Shown: positions 27,057-36,240, counted from the stretch's first letter. The stretch: 64,000 bases of DNA from Algibacter pectinivorans (GCF_900112595.1 NZ_FOMI01000009.1:1-64000), one strand, 5' to 3'. Made by a program: numbers and translations. The notes: generated by a model from the sequence alone, not told the origin.

Positions 27057-28535
27057 ATGAGCAAAAAACTTACTAGTAGATCGGAAGATTATTCAAAATG
27101 GTATAACGAATTGGTTGTCAAAGCAGACCTAGCGGAGAATTCGGCAGTGCGAGGATGTATGGTAATAAAGCCCTATGGTTATGCAATATGGGAGAAAATG
27201 CAAGCAGAATTAGATAAAATGTTTAAAGAAACAGGGCACCAAAACGCCTATTTTCCTCTTTTTGTACCTAAAAGTTTGTTTGAAGCCGAAGAAAAAAATG
27301 CAGAAGGGTTTGCTAAAGAGTGTGCCATTGTAACACATTATAGATTGCAAAATGATCCGGATAAACCAGGAAAATTAAGAGTAGATCCAGAAGCAAAGTT
27401 GGAAGAAGAACTCATTGTAAGGCCAACTAGTGAAGCTATTATTTGGAATACATTTAGAGGTTGGGTACAATCGTATAGAGATTTACCATTATTAATAAAC
27501 CAATGGGCTAATGTGGTGCGTTGGGAAATGCGTACACGTTTATTTTTACGAACTGCCGAGTTTTTATGGCAAGAAGGGCATACGGCGCATGAAACAAAGC
27601 AGGAAGCTGTAGCTGAAGCTGAATTAATGAATAACGTATATGCCACATTTGTGGAGAATTTTATGGCTATTCCTGTTATTCAAGGATTAAAAACAGAAAG
27701 TGAACGTTTTGCAGGAGCAGACGAAACCTACTGTATTGAAGCATTAATGCAAGATGGTAAAGCTTTACAAGCTGGAACATCTCACTTTTTGGGTCAAAAT
27801 TTCGCCAAGGCATTCGATGTTAAGTACGCAAATAAAGAAGGTAAGCAAGATTACGTTTGGGCAACCTCTTGGGGGGTGTCTACACGATTAATGGGAGCTT
27901 TAATTATGACGCATAGCGATGATCATGGTTTAGTGTTGCCTCCTAGTTTAGCGCCAAACCAAGTGGTTATTATTCCTATTTATAAGAGTGATGAAGATTT
28001 AGAAGCGATAACAGAAGTTGCCAATAGTATAATTAGTGATTTACGTGGAAAAAACATCTCGGTTAAATTTGATAATAGAACCACCCACAGACCAGGAGCT
28101 AAATTTGCACAACACGAATTGCAAGGTGTGCCATTAAGGCTTGCTATAGGTGCCAGAGATTTAGCAAATGGAACGGTTGAAATAGCGCGTAGAGATACCT
28201 TAACCAAAGAAGTTGTAGCTCTAGATAGTTTAAATGATAAAATTGATGCGCTTTTAAAAGACATTCAAAACGATTTATACAAGAAAGCTTTAGATTTTAG
28301 AAATGAGCATATTACAGAAGTAAATACTTTTGAAGAGTTTAAAACAGTGTTAGAAACAAAAACAGGATTTATTTCTGCGCATTGGGATGGTACAGCTGAG
28401 ACAGAAGACAAAATAAAAGAGCTAACTAAGGCAACAATACGTTGTATTCCTTTAGAAGGGAAGGAAGAAGCCGGAATTTGTGTGTTTTCTGGTAATCCTT
28501 CGAAACGTAGAGTATTGTTCGCAAAAGCCTATTAA
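27057..28535 (+). CDS. proS: Proline-tRNA ligase (eukaryote/archaeal-like type)
   Basis: A 492-residue class II synthetase. Its start is at ATG 27057 ([20 protein letters not shown]), which matches the family better than an upstream GTG extension. Class II motifs are seen in RPTSEAIIW, the motif 2 strand-loop [26 protein letters not shown], and motif 3 ([26 protein letters not shown]). It lacks the bacterial-type editing insertion, as usual for the shorter archaeal-like ProS. The anticodon-binding domain begins near residue 290 (VVIIPIYKS). Confidence 0.97.
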   Translation: MSKKLTSRSEDYSKWYNELVVKADLAENSAVRGCMVIKPYGYAIWEKMQAELDKMFKETGHQNAYFPLFVPKSLFEAEEKNAEGFAKECAIVTHYRLQNDPDKPGKLRVDPEAKLEEELIVRPTSEAIIWNTFRGWVQSYRDLPLLINQWANVVRWEMRTRLFLRTAEFLWQEGHTAHETKQEAVAEAELMNNVYATFVENFMAIPVIQGLKTESERFAGADETYCIEALMQDGKALQAGTSHFLGQNFAKAFDVKYANKEGKQDYVWATSWGVSTRLMGALIMTHSDDHGLVLPPSLAPNQVVIIPIYKSDEDLEAITEVANSIISDLRGKNISVKFDNRTTHRPGAKFAQHELQGVPLRLAIGARDLANGTVEIARRDTLTKEVVALDSLNDKIDALLKDIQNDLYKKALDFRNEHITEVNTFEEFKTVLETKTGFISAHWDGTAETEDKIKELTKATIRCIPLEGKEEAGICVFSGNPSKRRVLFAKAY

Positions 28536-28590
28536 TTGATGTTGAAAAAAGGAACTAAATAAAATTTTTTAAAAATATTTTATTTAGTTC

Positions 28591-28620
28591 TTGCAACATT
28601 TAAAAATAGTTGTATTTTTG
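28591..28620 (+). promoter_or_regulatory. Upstream promoter P1 of the tRNA-Glu unit
   Basis: TTG (28591-28593), 19 bp, then TATTTTTG (28613-28620). Sequence and spacing parallel the second promoter 70 bp downstream, including TTGCAA at -33 and TTTGC at -7. Confidence 0.68.
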
Positions 28621-28660
28621 CATCCGCAATGGAAACGTTGCAAGTTATTTGAAAATATTT

Positions 28661-28691
28661 TTTGCAAGTTTAAAATATAGTTTTATATTTG
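28661..28691 (+). promoter_or_regulatory. Downstream promoter P2 of the tRNA-Glu unit
   Basis: TTTG (28661-28664), 19 bp, then TATATTTG (28684-28691) is a full match to the Bacteroidota consensus. The tRNA begins 17 bp after the box. Confidence 0.78.
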
Positions 28692-28708
28692 CGCACTCAA
28701 AATAAAAT

Positions 28709-28780
28709 GGCCCGTTCGTCTATCGGCTAGGACGCATGGTTTTCATCCATGTAAGAGGGGTTCGATTCCCCTACGGGCTA
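28709..28780 (+). tRNA. tRNA-Glu (anticodon TTC)
   Basis: The acceptor GGCCCGT pairs with ACGGGCT (first pair G-T), the anticodon arm is CATGG-TTTTCAT-CCATG giving TTC, and the T-arm is GGGGTTCGATTCCCC. CCA is not encoded. The gene lies 27 bp before rpsT, and no terminator separates them, so tRNA-Glu and rpsT may share transcripts. Confidence 0.95.
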
Positions 28781-28807
28781 CAACTAAAAAATTAAGAAAA
28801 AAACAAA

Positions 28808-29059
28808 ATGGCAAATCACAAGTCAGCATTAAAAAGAATTAGAAGTAACGAAGCTAAGCGTTTAACTAACAAGTATCAGCACAAAACAACTCGTAATGCT
28901 ATCAAGAAATTACGTGAGTTAACTGATAAGAAAGAAGCAGAAACTATGTTTCCTTCAGTTGTTTCTATGTTAGATAGATTAGCTAAGAAAAACGTTATTC
29001 ACGCTAACAAAGCGGCTAACCTTAAGTCTGGTTTAGCAAAACACGTTGCTGCACTTTAA
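28808..29059 (+). CDS. rpsT: 30S ribosomal protein S20
   Basis: An 83-residue basic protein with the full S20 pattern: [57 protein letters not shown]. It binds 16S rRNA early in small-subunit assembly. It is transcribed with or just after tRNA-Glu and followed by a strong terminator. Confidence 0.97.
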   Translation: MANHKSALKRIRSNEAKRLTNKYQHKTTRNAIKKLRELTDKKEAETMFPSVVSMLDRLAKKNVIHANKAANLKSGLAKHVAAL

Positions 29060-29084
29060 TTAGATTTAAAGTTAAAAAATACTT

Positions 29085-29115
29085 AAAGCTTCTCAGAAAT
29101 GAGAGGCTTTTTTTT
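29085..29115 (+). terminator. Rho-independent terminator of rpsT
   Basis: AAAGCTTCTCA and TGAGAGGCTTT form an 11-bp stem (one G-T pair) capped by a GAAA tetraloop and followed by T8. Confidence 0.92.
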
Positions 29116-29190
29116 GTGCATTGAATTTTATAATGCAATCTTTGTGAAAACGCAAGTATAAACTTTACAAACTAAGACGTGTATTAGTTC

Positions 29191-31488
29191 ATGGAAAACA
29201 ACTCCAACTTTTTAACCTATTTTAATAAAACAAGTAAAGCCTTTAATTTAGAATATCTTTTTTTATTTACTTTACTATTGTCTATTACGGCCTGTACTTC
29301 CAAAAATTACGAAGAACCTAAAATAGCTCTTGATACATACCATATTGAAAAAGGATTTACGTTACAAGTAGCGGCTTCCGAACCTTTCATTGAAGCGCCT
29401 GTTACCATGGATTTTGATAATACAGGTCGTATGTGGGTTGTTGAAATGAAAGGGTATATGCAAAATCTTGCAGGTTCTGGCGACCATATGCCAAATGGAA
29501 CGATAACCATTTTAGAGGATTTAGATCAAGATGGTGTTGCAGATCATTCTAAAATATTTATGGATAGTTTGGTGCTGCCTAGAGCTATTGCGCATGTTTA
29601 TGGCGGACTTTTATATGCCGAACCACCAAATCTTTGGTTTGTAGATATTGAAAATGATAAACCCGTTAATAAAGTGCTAGTAGATTCGTTGTATTCGGAT
29701 GGCGGTAATGTGGAGCATCAACCAAACGGACTTATGATGCATTTGGATAATTGGATTTATAATGCAAAATCTAATTTCCGGTATCGACTAAAAAATAATC
29801 AATGGATTAAAGCCCCAACGACATTTAGAGGGCAATGGGGTATTACTAAAGATAATTTTGGTAGACTGTATTATAACACCAATTCTAGACAGTTATTAGG
29901 CGATTATGTATTGCCGAATACCGTTGTTAAAAACCAATTTTATAAGCCTAAAAGTCTTTTAAATAAAATACTAACTCCTAATCAAAGGGTTTATCCATTG
30001 CACCCAACAGCTGTAAATAGAGGCTATCAAAAGGGAGTTTTAGATGCCGATAGTTTATTAATAAATGTTACCTCGGCATGCGGGCCTTTAATATATCGTG
30101 GCGATAAATTTCCAGCGGACTATTTAGAAAATGCTTTTATATGTGCGCCAGAAGCTAATATAGTTAAGCGTAATGTTTTAAATGTTGAGGCAGACAAGGT
30201 ATCGGCAGAACAGGCTATTCCTAATAAAGAGTTTATTGCATCAACCGATGAAGGATTCAGACCCGTTAATTTGTTTAATGGACCAGACGGCAATATGTAT
30301 GTTGTAGATATGCATCGTGGTATTATACAAGATAAAGCGTTTTTAACGCCGTATTTGCAAAAGTTATATGCCAAAAAACAGTTAGATACCATTATTGGTA
30401 TGGGCCGAATTTTAAAGGTAACTCATACCAGCAGTAAACAAGAGGCATTTATTAATGTAGAGGAACAAAGTGTATCTAAATTGGTTGCCTTACTAAAACA
30501 TAAAAATGGCTGGATACGCGATAGAGCACAGCAAGTGTTGATACAAAAAAAGGAGCCAAAGTCAATATCCTTACTTAAAAAGATATTGAACAATGAGACT
30601 AGTAGTGCTGAGAGTAAATTACACGCGTTATACACACTAGATGGTATTAATGCGCTTAGTTATGAGGTTTTAGAACAGGTTTTATATATAGAGCAAAGTG
30701 CCAATGTTATAAGTCATGCCATTCTTTTAATGGAGCAGTTTGCGAGTCAAGATCGAGCTATGTCGATAGCTAAAATTGTAAACCATTTAGCTTTAAAAAA
30801 TAATCCTACTATAGATTTGTATGTTTTAAGTGCTTTGGGAGATTGGATGGCATTTTCAAAGGATCAATTATTTCCTTTAGTGCAAGAGTTATCTTTAAAG
30901 TATAAAGACCAGTTAACCTATCAAGAAGCTTTAATATCGAGTTTACGAGGCCATGAGGAAAGTTATAAAGTCTTTTTAGGTGAAACTTTAGAAACTCCAG
31001 AACAAAGTACAATAGCACAAGTATTAAACAACACCATTAGTAATAAGGCCAAAAACAAAAGAAATATAATTTTTACTGCAAAAAAGCCACAAGCAGATAA
31101 TAGAATTGCTGGCTATAATATATTTAGAAATTTATGTGCTACCTGTCATGGGGTAGAGGGTGAAGGTATTGAAAGTTTGGCGCCACCATTGCAAAACTCT
31201 GAGTACGTTACAGAATCGTCTGAACGTTTAGCACTTGTTATTTTACATGGTTTATCTGGACCAATACATGTAAATGGCGATTTATACGATTTAAATATTG
31301 CTATGCCAGGTTTAGCAAATAACCCTGAGTTTACCGATGAAGATATACAAAGTATTATTGAATATTTACGCAATGCTTTTCCTGGCAAGACAAAAAACAT
31401 ATCTATTGATAAAATAAGGTCTTTAAGAGAACAAAAACCTATTGATGGTTTAGGTTTTACAGAAGAAGAGCTGTTAAAAGTAAAATAA
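29191..31488 (+). CDS. Large lipoprotein: glucose-dehydrogenase-like propeller fused to cytochrome c (PVC-type)
   Basis: A 765-residue exported protein. A hydrophobic segment ends in the lipobox SITACTS. The N-terminal half (about 45-400: FTLQVAASEPFIEAPVTMDFDNTGRMWVVEM, HQPNGLMMHLDNWIYNAKS, DEGFRPVNLFNGPDGNMYVVDM) is the propeller domain of membrane-bound dehydrogenase/PVC-type proteins. A HEAT-like helical part follows (about 425-620). The C-terminus is a c-type cytochrome with heme motif CATCH (C649, C652, H653) and a likely axial Met in IAMPGLA. It probably oxidises a sugar or related compound and passes electrons through its heme; the substrate is unknown. It stands alone after rpsT. Confidence 0.88.
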   Translation: MENNSNFLTYFNKTSKAFNLEYLFLFTLLLSITACTSKNYEEPKIALDTYHIEKGFTLQVAASEPFIEAPVTMDFDNTGRMWVVEMKGYMQNLAGSGDHMPNGTITILEDLDQDGVADHSKIFMDSLVLPRAIAHVYGGLLYAEPPNLWFVDIENDKPVNKVLVDSLYSDGGNVEHQPNGLMMHLDNWIYNAKSNFRYRLKNNQWIKAPTTFRGQWGITKDNFGRLYYNTNSRQLLGDYVLPNTVVKNQFYKPKSLLNKILTPNQRVYPLHPTAVNRGYQKGVLDADSLLINVTSACGPLIYRGDKFPADYLENAFICAPEANIVKRNVLNVEADKVSAEQAIPNKEFIASTDEGFRPVNLFNGPDGNMYVVDMHRGIIQDKAFLTPYLQKLYAKKQLDTIIGMGRILKVTHTSSKQEAFINVEEQSVSKLVALLKHKNGWIRDRAQQVLIQKKEPKSISLLKKILNNETSSAESKLHALYTLDGINALSYEVLEQVLYIEQSANVISHAILLMEQFASQDRAMSIAKIVNHLALKNNPTIDLYVLSALGDWMAFSKDQLFPLVQELSLKYKDQLTYQEALISSLRGHEESYKVFLGETLETPEQSTIAQVLNNTISNKAKNKRNIIFTAKKPQADNRIAGYNIFRNLCATCHGVEGEGIESLAPPLQNSEYVTESSERLALVILHGLSGPIHVNGDLYDLNIAMPGLANNPEFTDEDIQSIIEYLRNAFPGKTKNISIDKIRSLREQKPIDGLGFTEEELLKVK

Positions 31489-31578
31489 AATGAAAAAAAA
31501 TATTTGCAATTAACGACTTATGATTCAATAAAAATTTAAATTTGCATTTATAATAAGTTTAAAAAAATACACCCTCTT

Positions 31579-31941
31579 TTGGAAAATAAAAAAGCAATAA
31601 AATTAATCGACAAGATTCTTAAAAATTTAGATAAGACAGGAATTAATACAGATACACTAATTGACGATATTAAGGAATTGAGAACCTATGCTTTAGAGGA
31701 GCAAATTCCTTTGGTAGTTAAGGTGCTAAGGTTGACTTACGAGCATATTGAAGCTACAGAGTCTTTTATGATACCTATGCCAGATGATGAGCCTATTGAG
31801 GAAGGAGCTGAGGTAGTAGCTAACGATGAACTTGCACCTGTTGAAAGCCTTAAGTATGTAATTGCACTTATGAAAAACCTTAACAATAAAGGTAATATTG
31901 CCGATTTAAAAGAATATAGAGATCTTTTAAATAGCTACTAG
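31579..31941 (+). CDS. Small helical hypothetical protein with TTG start
   Basis: A 120-residue, acidic, mostly helical protein (KLIDKILKNLDKTGINTDTLIDDIKELR ... DLLNSY) without signal peptide or recognised domain. No ATG or GTG is available near the 5' end: an in-frame TAA lies at 31537-31539 and the only usual start before the conserved-looking region is TTG 31579. A TAAATTTG box at 31537-31544 fits as -7 promoter. A terminator follows 30 bp after the stop. Function unknown. Confidence 0.75.
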   Translation: MENKKAIKLIDKILKNLDKTGINTDTLIDDIKELRTYALEEQIPLVVKVLRLTYEHIEATESFMIPMPDDEPIEEGAEVVANDELAPVESLKYVIALMKNLNNKGNIADLKEYRDLLNSY

Positions 31942-31970
31942 ATAATTAGTAAGCTATATACATAAAAATG

Positions 31971-32001
31971 AATCCTGCCTATATTGGCGGGATTTTTTTT
32001 G
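31971..32001 (+). terminator. Rho-independent terminator
   Basis: AATCCTGCC and GGCGGGATT pair (one T-G) around TATATT, followed by T7. Confidence 0.82.
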
Positions 32002-32070
32002 CTTTATAACCAAGGGTAGACTTTTAGTCCGTAACTCGATTTTTAAGAGCGCAAGTAACACGCAACAGTT

Positions 32071-32101
32071 TCTCTCCTAAAAAGGAGGGATTGAGGGAGG
32101 G
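32071..32101 (+). repeat. Short hairpin repeat (GGGATTRAGGGAGG family), copy A
   Basis: TCTCCTAAAAAGGAG forms a small hairpin followed by GGATTGAGGGAGGG. Related sequences occur near 34744-34772 (minus orientation) and 34974-35006. Confidence 0.5.
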
Positions 32102-32191
32102 TAACCAAGAGAATCAAAAAAAATCTAGACGTTACCATTTAAAAACAAGCCTGATATTAGTTATTTAAAACCGTATTTAGCAGATTTGCCC

Positions 32192-32339
32192 GCGTTAGGG
32201 ATTGAAACGGCATCCTTTTTTTGCTGCAATAAATGGCAAAAAAAGAGCTGCCTGCCGGCAGGCAGGTATAGTGGAAAGCCCGACCTAAGTGATCCTGCAA
32301 GGTTTTGAAAACCTTGTAGGTATGAGCGTGGTAACGCCC
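32192..32339 (+). repeat. Dispersed structured repeat, copy 1, with two nested palindromes
   Basis: It starts GCGTTAGGGATTGAAACGG and ends GTGGTAACGCCC, the ends pairing as GCGTTA/TAACGC and GGG/CCC. The variable stem is TTTTTTTGC/GCAAAAAAA. Between AAAGAG and TATAGTGGAAAGCCC lies the palindrome CTGCCTGCCGGCAGGCAGG (32248-32266). A second 27-bp palindrome, CCTGCAAGGTTTT around a G with arms AAAACCTTGTAGG, occupies 32294-32320. Confidence 0.82.
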
Positions 32340-32437
32340 TAATATCGATACAATTATTTATACACTCGAATTAATACACAAAAAAAGCCTTAATATAAAT
32401 ATCAAAGCTTTTAGTTATTTTGAAAATAAGCGGTTTT

Positions 32438-34081
32438 TTATCCGTTCATAGAAATTAAAAACTCTTCGTTATTTTTAGTTTGTTTGAAACGCTCGTTAAT
32501 AAATTCCATAGCCTCTACAGGATTCATATCGGCAAGGTATTTGCGCATTACCCACATACGTTGTACGGTAACATCGTCTAATAAAATATCATCACGACGT
32601 GTACTGGACGAGGTAAGATCGATAGCAGGGAAAATACGACGGTTAGATATTTTTCTATCTAATTGAAGCTCCATGTTACCGGTTCCTTTAAATTCTTCGA
32701 AAATTACTTCATCCATTTTAGAACCTGTTTCGGTAAGTGCCGTTGCTATAATTGTTAGAGAACCTCCGTTTTCTATATTACGTGCAGCACCAAAGAAACG
32801 TTTTGGTTTGTGTAATGCATTGGCATCTACACCACCACTTAATATTTTACCAGATGCCGGTTGCACCGAGTTATATGCTCTTGCTAAACGTGTAATGGAA
32901 TCTAGTAGGATAACTACATCGTGTCCACATTCTACCAAACGTTTTGCTTTTTCAAGTACTATGTTGGCAATTTTTACGTGCTCGTGTGCTTCCTTATCGA
33001 AGGTAGAAGCAATAACTTCACCACGTACATTACGTTGCATATCTGTTACCTCTTCCGGACGCTCATCAATAAGCAAAATCATTTGATAAACCTCTGGGTG
33101 GTTTGCTGCAATGGCGTTAGCAACATCCTTAAGTAACATGGTTTTACCCGTTTTTGGTTGCGATACAATCATACCACGTTGCCCTTTTCCAATAGGGGCA
33201 AATAAATCCATAATACGCGTAGAAATGGTACTTTGGCGCTCTGCTATGTTAAATTTTTCTTGAGGAAATAACGGCGTTAAATGCTCGAAAGAGACACGGT
33301 CTCTAACCACATTTGGGTTTTGGCCGTTAATTTTACTTACTTTAATTAATGGAAAATACTTTTCACCTTCTTTAGGAGGTCTTACATTTCCAAAAACAGT
33401 ATCTCCAACTTTTAAACCAAATAAACGGATTTGCGATTGCGATACATAAATATCATCTGGCGATGATAAATAGTTATAATCAGACGAGCGTAAAAACCCG
33501 TATCCATCCTGCATAATGTCTAAAACACCTTCGCTTTCTATAATGGCATCAAACTCGTAATCTGGCTCACGGTAGCGGTTTCTGCTATCTTTATTGCCTT
33601 TATCAACATTACCATTTTTTTGGTTCTTATGCTGATTTTTGTTTTGGTTATTTTGTGGCCTAGGATTAGGTTTTTTAGTATCGTTTTTTGGCCTTGGGTT
33701 AGGCTTATGTACTGGCTTTTTTTCTTCTTTAGCTTGTGGTGCTTCTGCCTTTTTAACTTCGGCTTTAGGAGCAGCAACAGCTTCAGGTTTACTATCTGCA
33801 GCGTTATCTGTTGTTGGTGCTTTTTCGGCAGCTTTAACAGGTTTTTGTACACGCTGTCTTGGTTTTCTTGCAGGCTTTTCTGCAACTGGTTCAGCTTTAG
33901 TTTCTGGTGTTATTTCTGGAACTACAGCTTTAACTGCTTTAGGATCGGCAGCTTGTTGATCGAGAATTTGGTAAACTAAATCTAGTTTTTTTAATGAACG
34001 GTATTTCGGAACGTTCAATTTTTTTGCAATCTCCTGTAAATCAGTGAGTTTTTTCTCTTTTAGTTGTGAAATTTCAAACAT
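32438..34081 (-). CDS. rho: Transcription termination factor Rho
   Basis: A 547-residue hexameric RNA-dependent ATPase, longer than the about 420 residues of E. coli Rho. The order is an N-terminal helical Rho_N part (1-50, [19 protein letters not shown]), a low-complexity Lys/Ala/Pro then Asn/Gln-rich insert (about 55-175), a cold-shock-like RNA-binding domain ([15 protein letters not shown]), and the ATPase core. The core has Walker [10 protein letters not shown], the Q-loop/R-loop region and [13 protein letters not shown]. The leader holds a hairpin AACCGC/GCGGTT (34158-34177) that could affect its own expression. Confidence 0.97.
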   Translation of the reverse strand: MFEISQLKEKKLTDLQEIAKKLNVPKYRSLKKLDLVYQILDQQAADPKAVKAVVPEITPETKAEPVAEKPARKPRQRVQKPVKAAEKAPTTDNAADSKPEAVAAPKAEVKKAEAPQAKEEKKPVHKPNPRPKNDTKKPNPRPQNNQNKNQHKNQKNGNVDKGNKDSRNRYREPDYEFDAIIESEGVLDIMQDGYGFLRSSDYNYLSSPDDIYVSQSQIRLFGLKVGDTVFGNVRPPKEGEKYFPLIKVSKINGQNPNVVRDRVSFEHLTPLFPQEKFNIAERQSTISTRIMDLFAPIGKGQRGMIVSQPKTGKTMLLKDVANAIAANHPEVYQMILLIDERPEEVTDMQRNVRGEVIASTFDKEAHEHVKIANIVLEKAKRLVECGHDVVILLDSITRLARAYNSVQPASGKILSGGVDANALHKPKRFFGAARNIENGGSLTIIATALTETGSKMDEVIFEEFKGTGNMELQLDRKISNRRIFPAIDLTSSSTRRDDILLDDVTVQRMWVMRKYLADMNPVEAMEFINERFKQTKNNEEFLISMNG

Positions 34082-34235
34082 TTATGTTTAATTGGATATT
34101 TTATTGAATACTAACGTGAGTAATTCTGAAATATGATTTTTATAATCTTGAAGAATTAACCGCTTGTAAGTGCGGTTGTTGTGAATTATTACTGCAATAA
34201 TACAACTTTATTTTATTTTTTATCATTAATTCTAT

Positions 34236-34243
34236 TATTTTTG
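34236..34243 (+). promoter_or_regulatory. -7 box upstream of the DUF4293 gene
   Basis: TATTTTTG matches TAnnTTTG, 22 bp before the ATG at 34266. No clear -33 box is visible. Confidence 0.45.
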
Positions 34244-34265
34244 CGGTCTAGTTATTAAAAAAAGT

Positions 34266-34676
34266 ATGTTACAACGCATTCAAACTATATACCTATTATT
34301 GGCTTCGGCAGTATCTGGAGGTCTTATATTTGTATTCCATTTATGGATTACAGATAGTGGTGTAAGTGTGTTTGCAAAAGACGAATTACTGTATTTAGGG
34401 CTATTTTTAGCTTCGGCAATACTATCGTTAGTAACCATTTTTATGTTTAAAAATAGGAAGTCTCAATTTGTATTGGGTCGACTTAACATCATATTAAACT
34501 TTATTTTACTAGGATTTTTCGTGTATCAATCACTAAATGTATCTGGAGAGACGGCGGTTTCTGAGAAAGGTATTGGGATGCTTCTCCCTATTGTTTCTAT
34601 CGTGTTATTGGCATTAGCCAATAAGGCCATCAAGAAGGATGAAGAACTTGTAAAATCTGTAGATCGATTACGATAA
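34266..34676 (+). CDS. DUF4293 membrane protein
   Basis: A 136-residue protein with four predicted membrane segments (IYLLLASAVSGGLIFVF; LLYLGLFLASAILSLVTIFMF; LNIILNFILLGFFVYQSL; LLPIVSIVLLALANKAI). The start MLQRIQTIYLL and the end IKKDEELVKSVDRLR are signatures of DUF4293, which in Bacteroidota is regularly divergent from rho as here. Function unknown. Confidence 0.92.
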   Translation: MLQRIQTIYLLLASAVSGGLIFVFHLWITDSGVSVFAKDELLYLGLFLASAILSLVTIFMFKNRKSQFVLGRLNIILNFILLGFFVYQSLNVSGETAVSEKGIGMLLPIVSIVLLALANKAIKKDEELVKSVDRLR

Positions 34677-34703
34677 ACCTAACATCTTAGTAGTATTAGT
34701 GCG

Positions 34704-34734
34704 AAAACCCAAAGCGAAAGCTTTGGGTTTTTTT
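34704..34734 (+). terminator. Rho-independent terminator of the DUF4293 gene
   Basis: AAAACCCAAAGC and GCTTTGGGTTTT form a 12-bp perfect stem with a GAAA tetraloop, followed by T residues. Confidence 0.92.
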
Positions 34735-34837
34735 GTTTTTAAAGCCTCCCTTAATCCCAACATAAAAAGGGAAACACTCAATTTTCAATTTTTTCTAAAT
34801 GTTTTTTAATACCTTATTGGTAGTGGCTATAGGCAAC

Positions 34838-34866
34838 AAAAAAGTCTGGATAACATCCAGACTTTT
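34838..34866. terminator. Hairpin terminator, probably two-way
   Basis: AAAAAAGTCTGGAT and ATCCAGACTTTT pair around AAC. It lies 152 bp downstream of the FKBP stop codon on the minus strand and could end read-through from either side. Confidence 0.6.
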
Positions 34867-34973
34867 ATAATAGTTTATATACCCTTTTCTTTATTTATCT
34901 ATCTACTTACCACACAAAATTGGTTTAAATACATAATGCGCTTTGTAGTAATAATATGCCGTAAGAGTAAGCA

Positions 34974-35006
34974 AGTCCTCCCCAATTGGGGATGATTTAG
35001 GTGGGG
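34974..35006 (+). repeat. Short hairpin repeat (GGGATTRAGGGAGG-related), copy C
   Basis: CCTCCCCAATTGGGGATGA followed by TTTAGGTGGGG; the CCCCAATTGGGG part is a perfect palindrome. Its pattern parallels the copies at 32071-32101 and 34744-34772, though similarity is moderate. Confidence 0.4.
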
Positions 35007-35018
35007 CTGCCCTTTGTT

Positions 35019-35447
35019 TTACTTTATCTCAATAAGTTCTAGATCAAAAGTTAAATCATGTCCAGCCAACGGGTGGTTAGCATCAACAATAATATAGTCT
35101 TCTTTTACTTCGGCAACACGAAACTGTACCTCTCTACCATTTTCATCTTTCGATGCTAATCCCATTCCAACCTCAGGAGCCATATCCTGTGGTAATTGTT
35201 CCTTTTTTACATCGTAAAATAACTCTTTACGCACCTCGCCATAAGCCTCAGCAACAGGAATATTAATAGTTTTCTTTTCGTTTAATTCCATCGAAATAAT
35301 ACCTTTTTCAAAACCAGGAATTAACATGCCTTGACCTAAAGTAACCTCTAACGGCTCGCGCTCCAACGAGCTATCAAAAACCTGTCCGTTGCTCAATTTT
35401 CCTGTGTAATGTACTTTTACCGTATCATTTTCTTTTACTTGACTCAT
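35019..35447 (-). CDS. FKBP-type peptidyl-prolyl isomerase (SlyD-like)
   Basis: A 142-residue cytoplasmic isomerase. The FKBP part opens VKVHYTGKLSNGQVFDSSLEREPLEVTLG and GMLIPGFEKGIISMELNEKKTINI. It is followed by the insert-in-flap domain (AYGEVRKELFYDVKKEQLP) typical of SlyD, and a return to FKBP with NHPLAGHDLTFDLELIEI. The histidine-rich metal-binding tail of E. coli SlyD is absent. It acts as a folding helper. Confidence 0.94.
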   Translation of the reverse strand: MSQVKENDTVKVHYTGKLSNGQVFDSSLEREPLEVTLGQGMLIPGFEKGIISMELNEKKTINIPVAEAYGEVRKELFYDVKKEQLPQDMAPEVGMGLASKDENGREVQFRVAEVKEDYIIVDANHPLAGHDLTFDLELIEIK

Positions 35448-35889
35448 AAATAATAATCTTTTCTGTTTTTTAAAAAGGCAAAATTACAACTAATCAAACG
35501 AATACGCATGGTTTTTTTAAAATTTGGGCACTCCCCAAGGGTCGGGCTTTCCAATACAAGTCCTCGCACCTCCTTCGTCGGGCTGTGGGCTTTCCTTTTC
35601 AATCCCTAGTGCAAACAGCAGCCAAAGTAAGTTTTAGCCTAATTTAACCTGTATTTGCAAATATTTAGGTCTTAAAATACTGGTTTTACTGTTATAATGT
35701 TTTGATTTTAAGAAAATTAGTTGTTACTTTATAAAACAGATTTATAACAAATTTGTGTCTTCCTTATTTAATTACATAGCAGTATTTATGTTGCTTTCAG
35801 AATTTTAGTTCTAAAGGCAATAAACTAATGATTACGATACATTTTACGGCAAAGTAAAATAAAATCAATACCATTAAAATAGTGTTATT
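35448..35889. other. Divergent intergenic region with repeat copy 2
   Basis: The 442-bp space holds copy 2 of the structured repeat (35526-35612) and, beyond it, AT-rich sequence with no reading frame or clear promoter that I can assign. Confidence 0.6.
35526..35612 (-). repeat. Dispersed structured repeat, copy 2
   Basis: On the minus strand it runs GCACTAGGGATTGAAAAGG, AAAGCCCACAGCCCGACG, GGAGGTGCGAGGACTTGTA, TTGGAAAGCCCGACC, TTGGGGAGTGCCC. Its ends pair as GCACT/AGTGC. The internal part is nearly identical to copy 4. Confidence 0.82.
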
Positions 35890-36240
35890 ATGAAATCAAA
35901 ACAACTTATTATTTTAGTACTAAGCATCTGGTTTAGCGCTCAATCCTGTGTAAGCACCCGTGTTGAAGCCACTCCTCATGATGCCAATGTTGTAAATCTA
36001 GAATGTCACGAAAAATCCAATTGGAGTTATTTGTGGGGTTTAGGCAGCGTTAAACGTGTCGATTTACACCCAGATACCGAAGGTGTAGAATGCCCTTGTC
36101 GCTCCGAAGCCATAGCATGGGTAGAAGTAAAAACCTCACTAACCGATTTTGCATTAAGCCTTGTTACCCTTGGTATTGTTAATCATCGTAAAGTAAAATA
36201 TGGTTGTGCAAAACCAAGTGATGGAGAACAGGACTTTTAA
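35890..36240 (+). CDS. Small lipoprotein, weakly Bor-like
   Basis: A 116-residue protein with signal and lipobox (FSAQSCVST, C20). The mature part has four cysteines (LECHEKS, VECPCRS, KYGCAK). The segment WGLGSVKRVDL ... LVTLGIVNHRKVKYGC resembles the layout of lambda Bor-family lipoproteins, but similarity is faint and I would not assign a function. Its stop lies 18 bp before the lactone-oxidase-like gene, so the two are probably co-transcribed. Confidence 0.75.
   Translation: MKSKQLIILVLSIWFSAQSCVSTRVEATPHDANVVNLECHEKSNWSYLWGLGSVKRVDLHPDTEGVECPCRSEAIAWVEVKTSLTDFALSLVTLGIVNHRKVKYGCAKPSDGEQDF

Larger units (their letters stand above)
31942..32437. other. Convergent intergenic region rich in repeats
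   Basis: About 500 bp without a reading frame. In order it holds the terminator of the preceding gene (31971-32001), a member of a GGGATTRAGGGAGG hairpin repeat (32071-32101), copy 1 of the structured repeat with two nested palindromes (32192-32339), and a weak hairpin that may end rho on the minus strand (about 32380-32416). Confidence 0.7.
34677..35018. other. Convergent intergenic region with two terminators and two repeat copies
   Basis: It contains the DUF4293 terminator (34704-34734), a second hairpin AAAAAAGTCTGGAT/ATCCAGACTTTT (34838-34866) and two members of the GGGATTRAGGGAGG-type repeat (about 34744-34772 and 34974-35006). No reading frame is seen. Confidence 0.65.

Noticed and set aside
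31942-32437. Possible insertion sequence in the repeat-rich intergenic region
   Set aside because: No transposase frame or long terminal inverted repeats; only short palindromic repeats are present.
33538-33979. Open frames on both strands across the Rho insert
   Set aside because: They are shadows of the Lys/Ala/Pro and Asn/Gln-rich coding sequence; Rho is continuous in its own frame.
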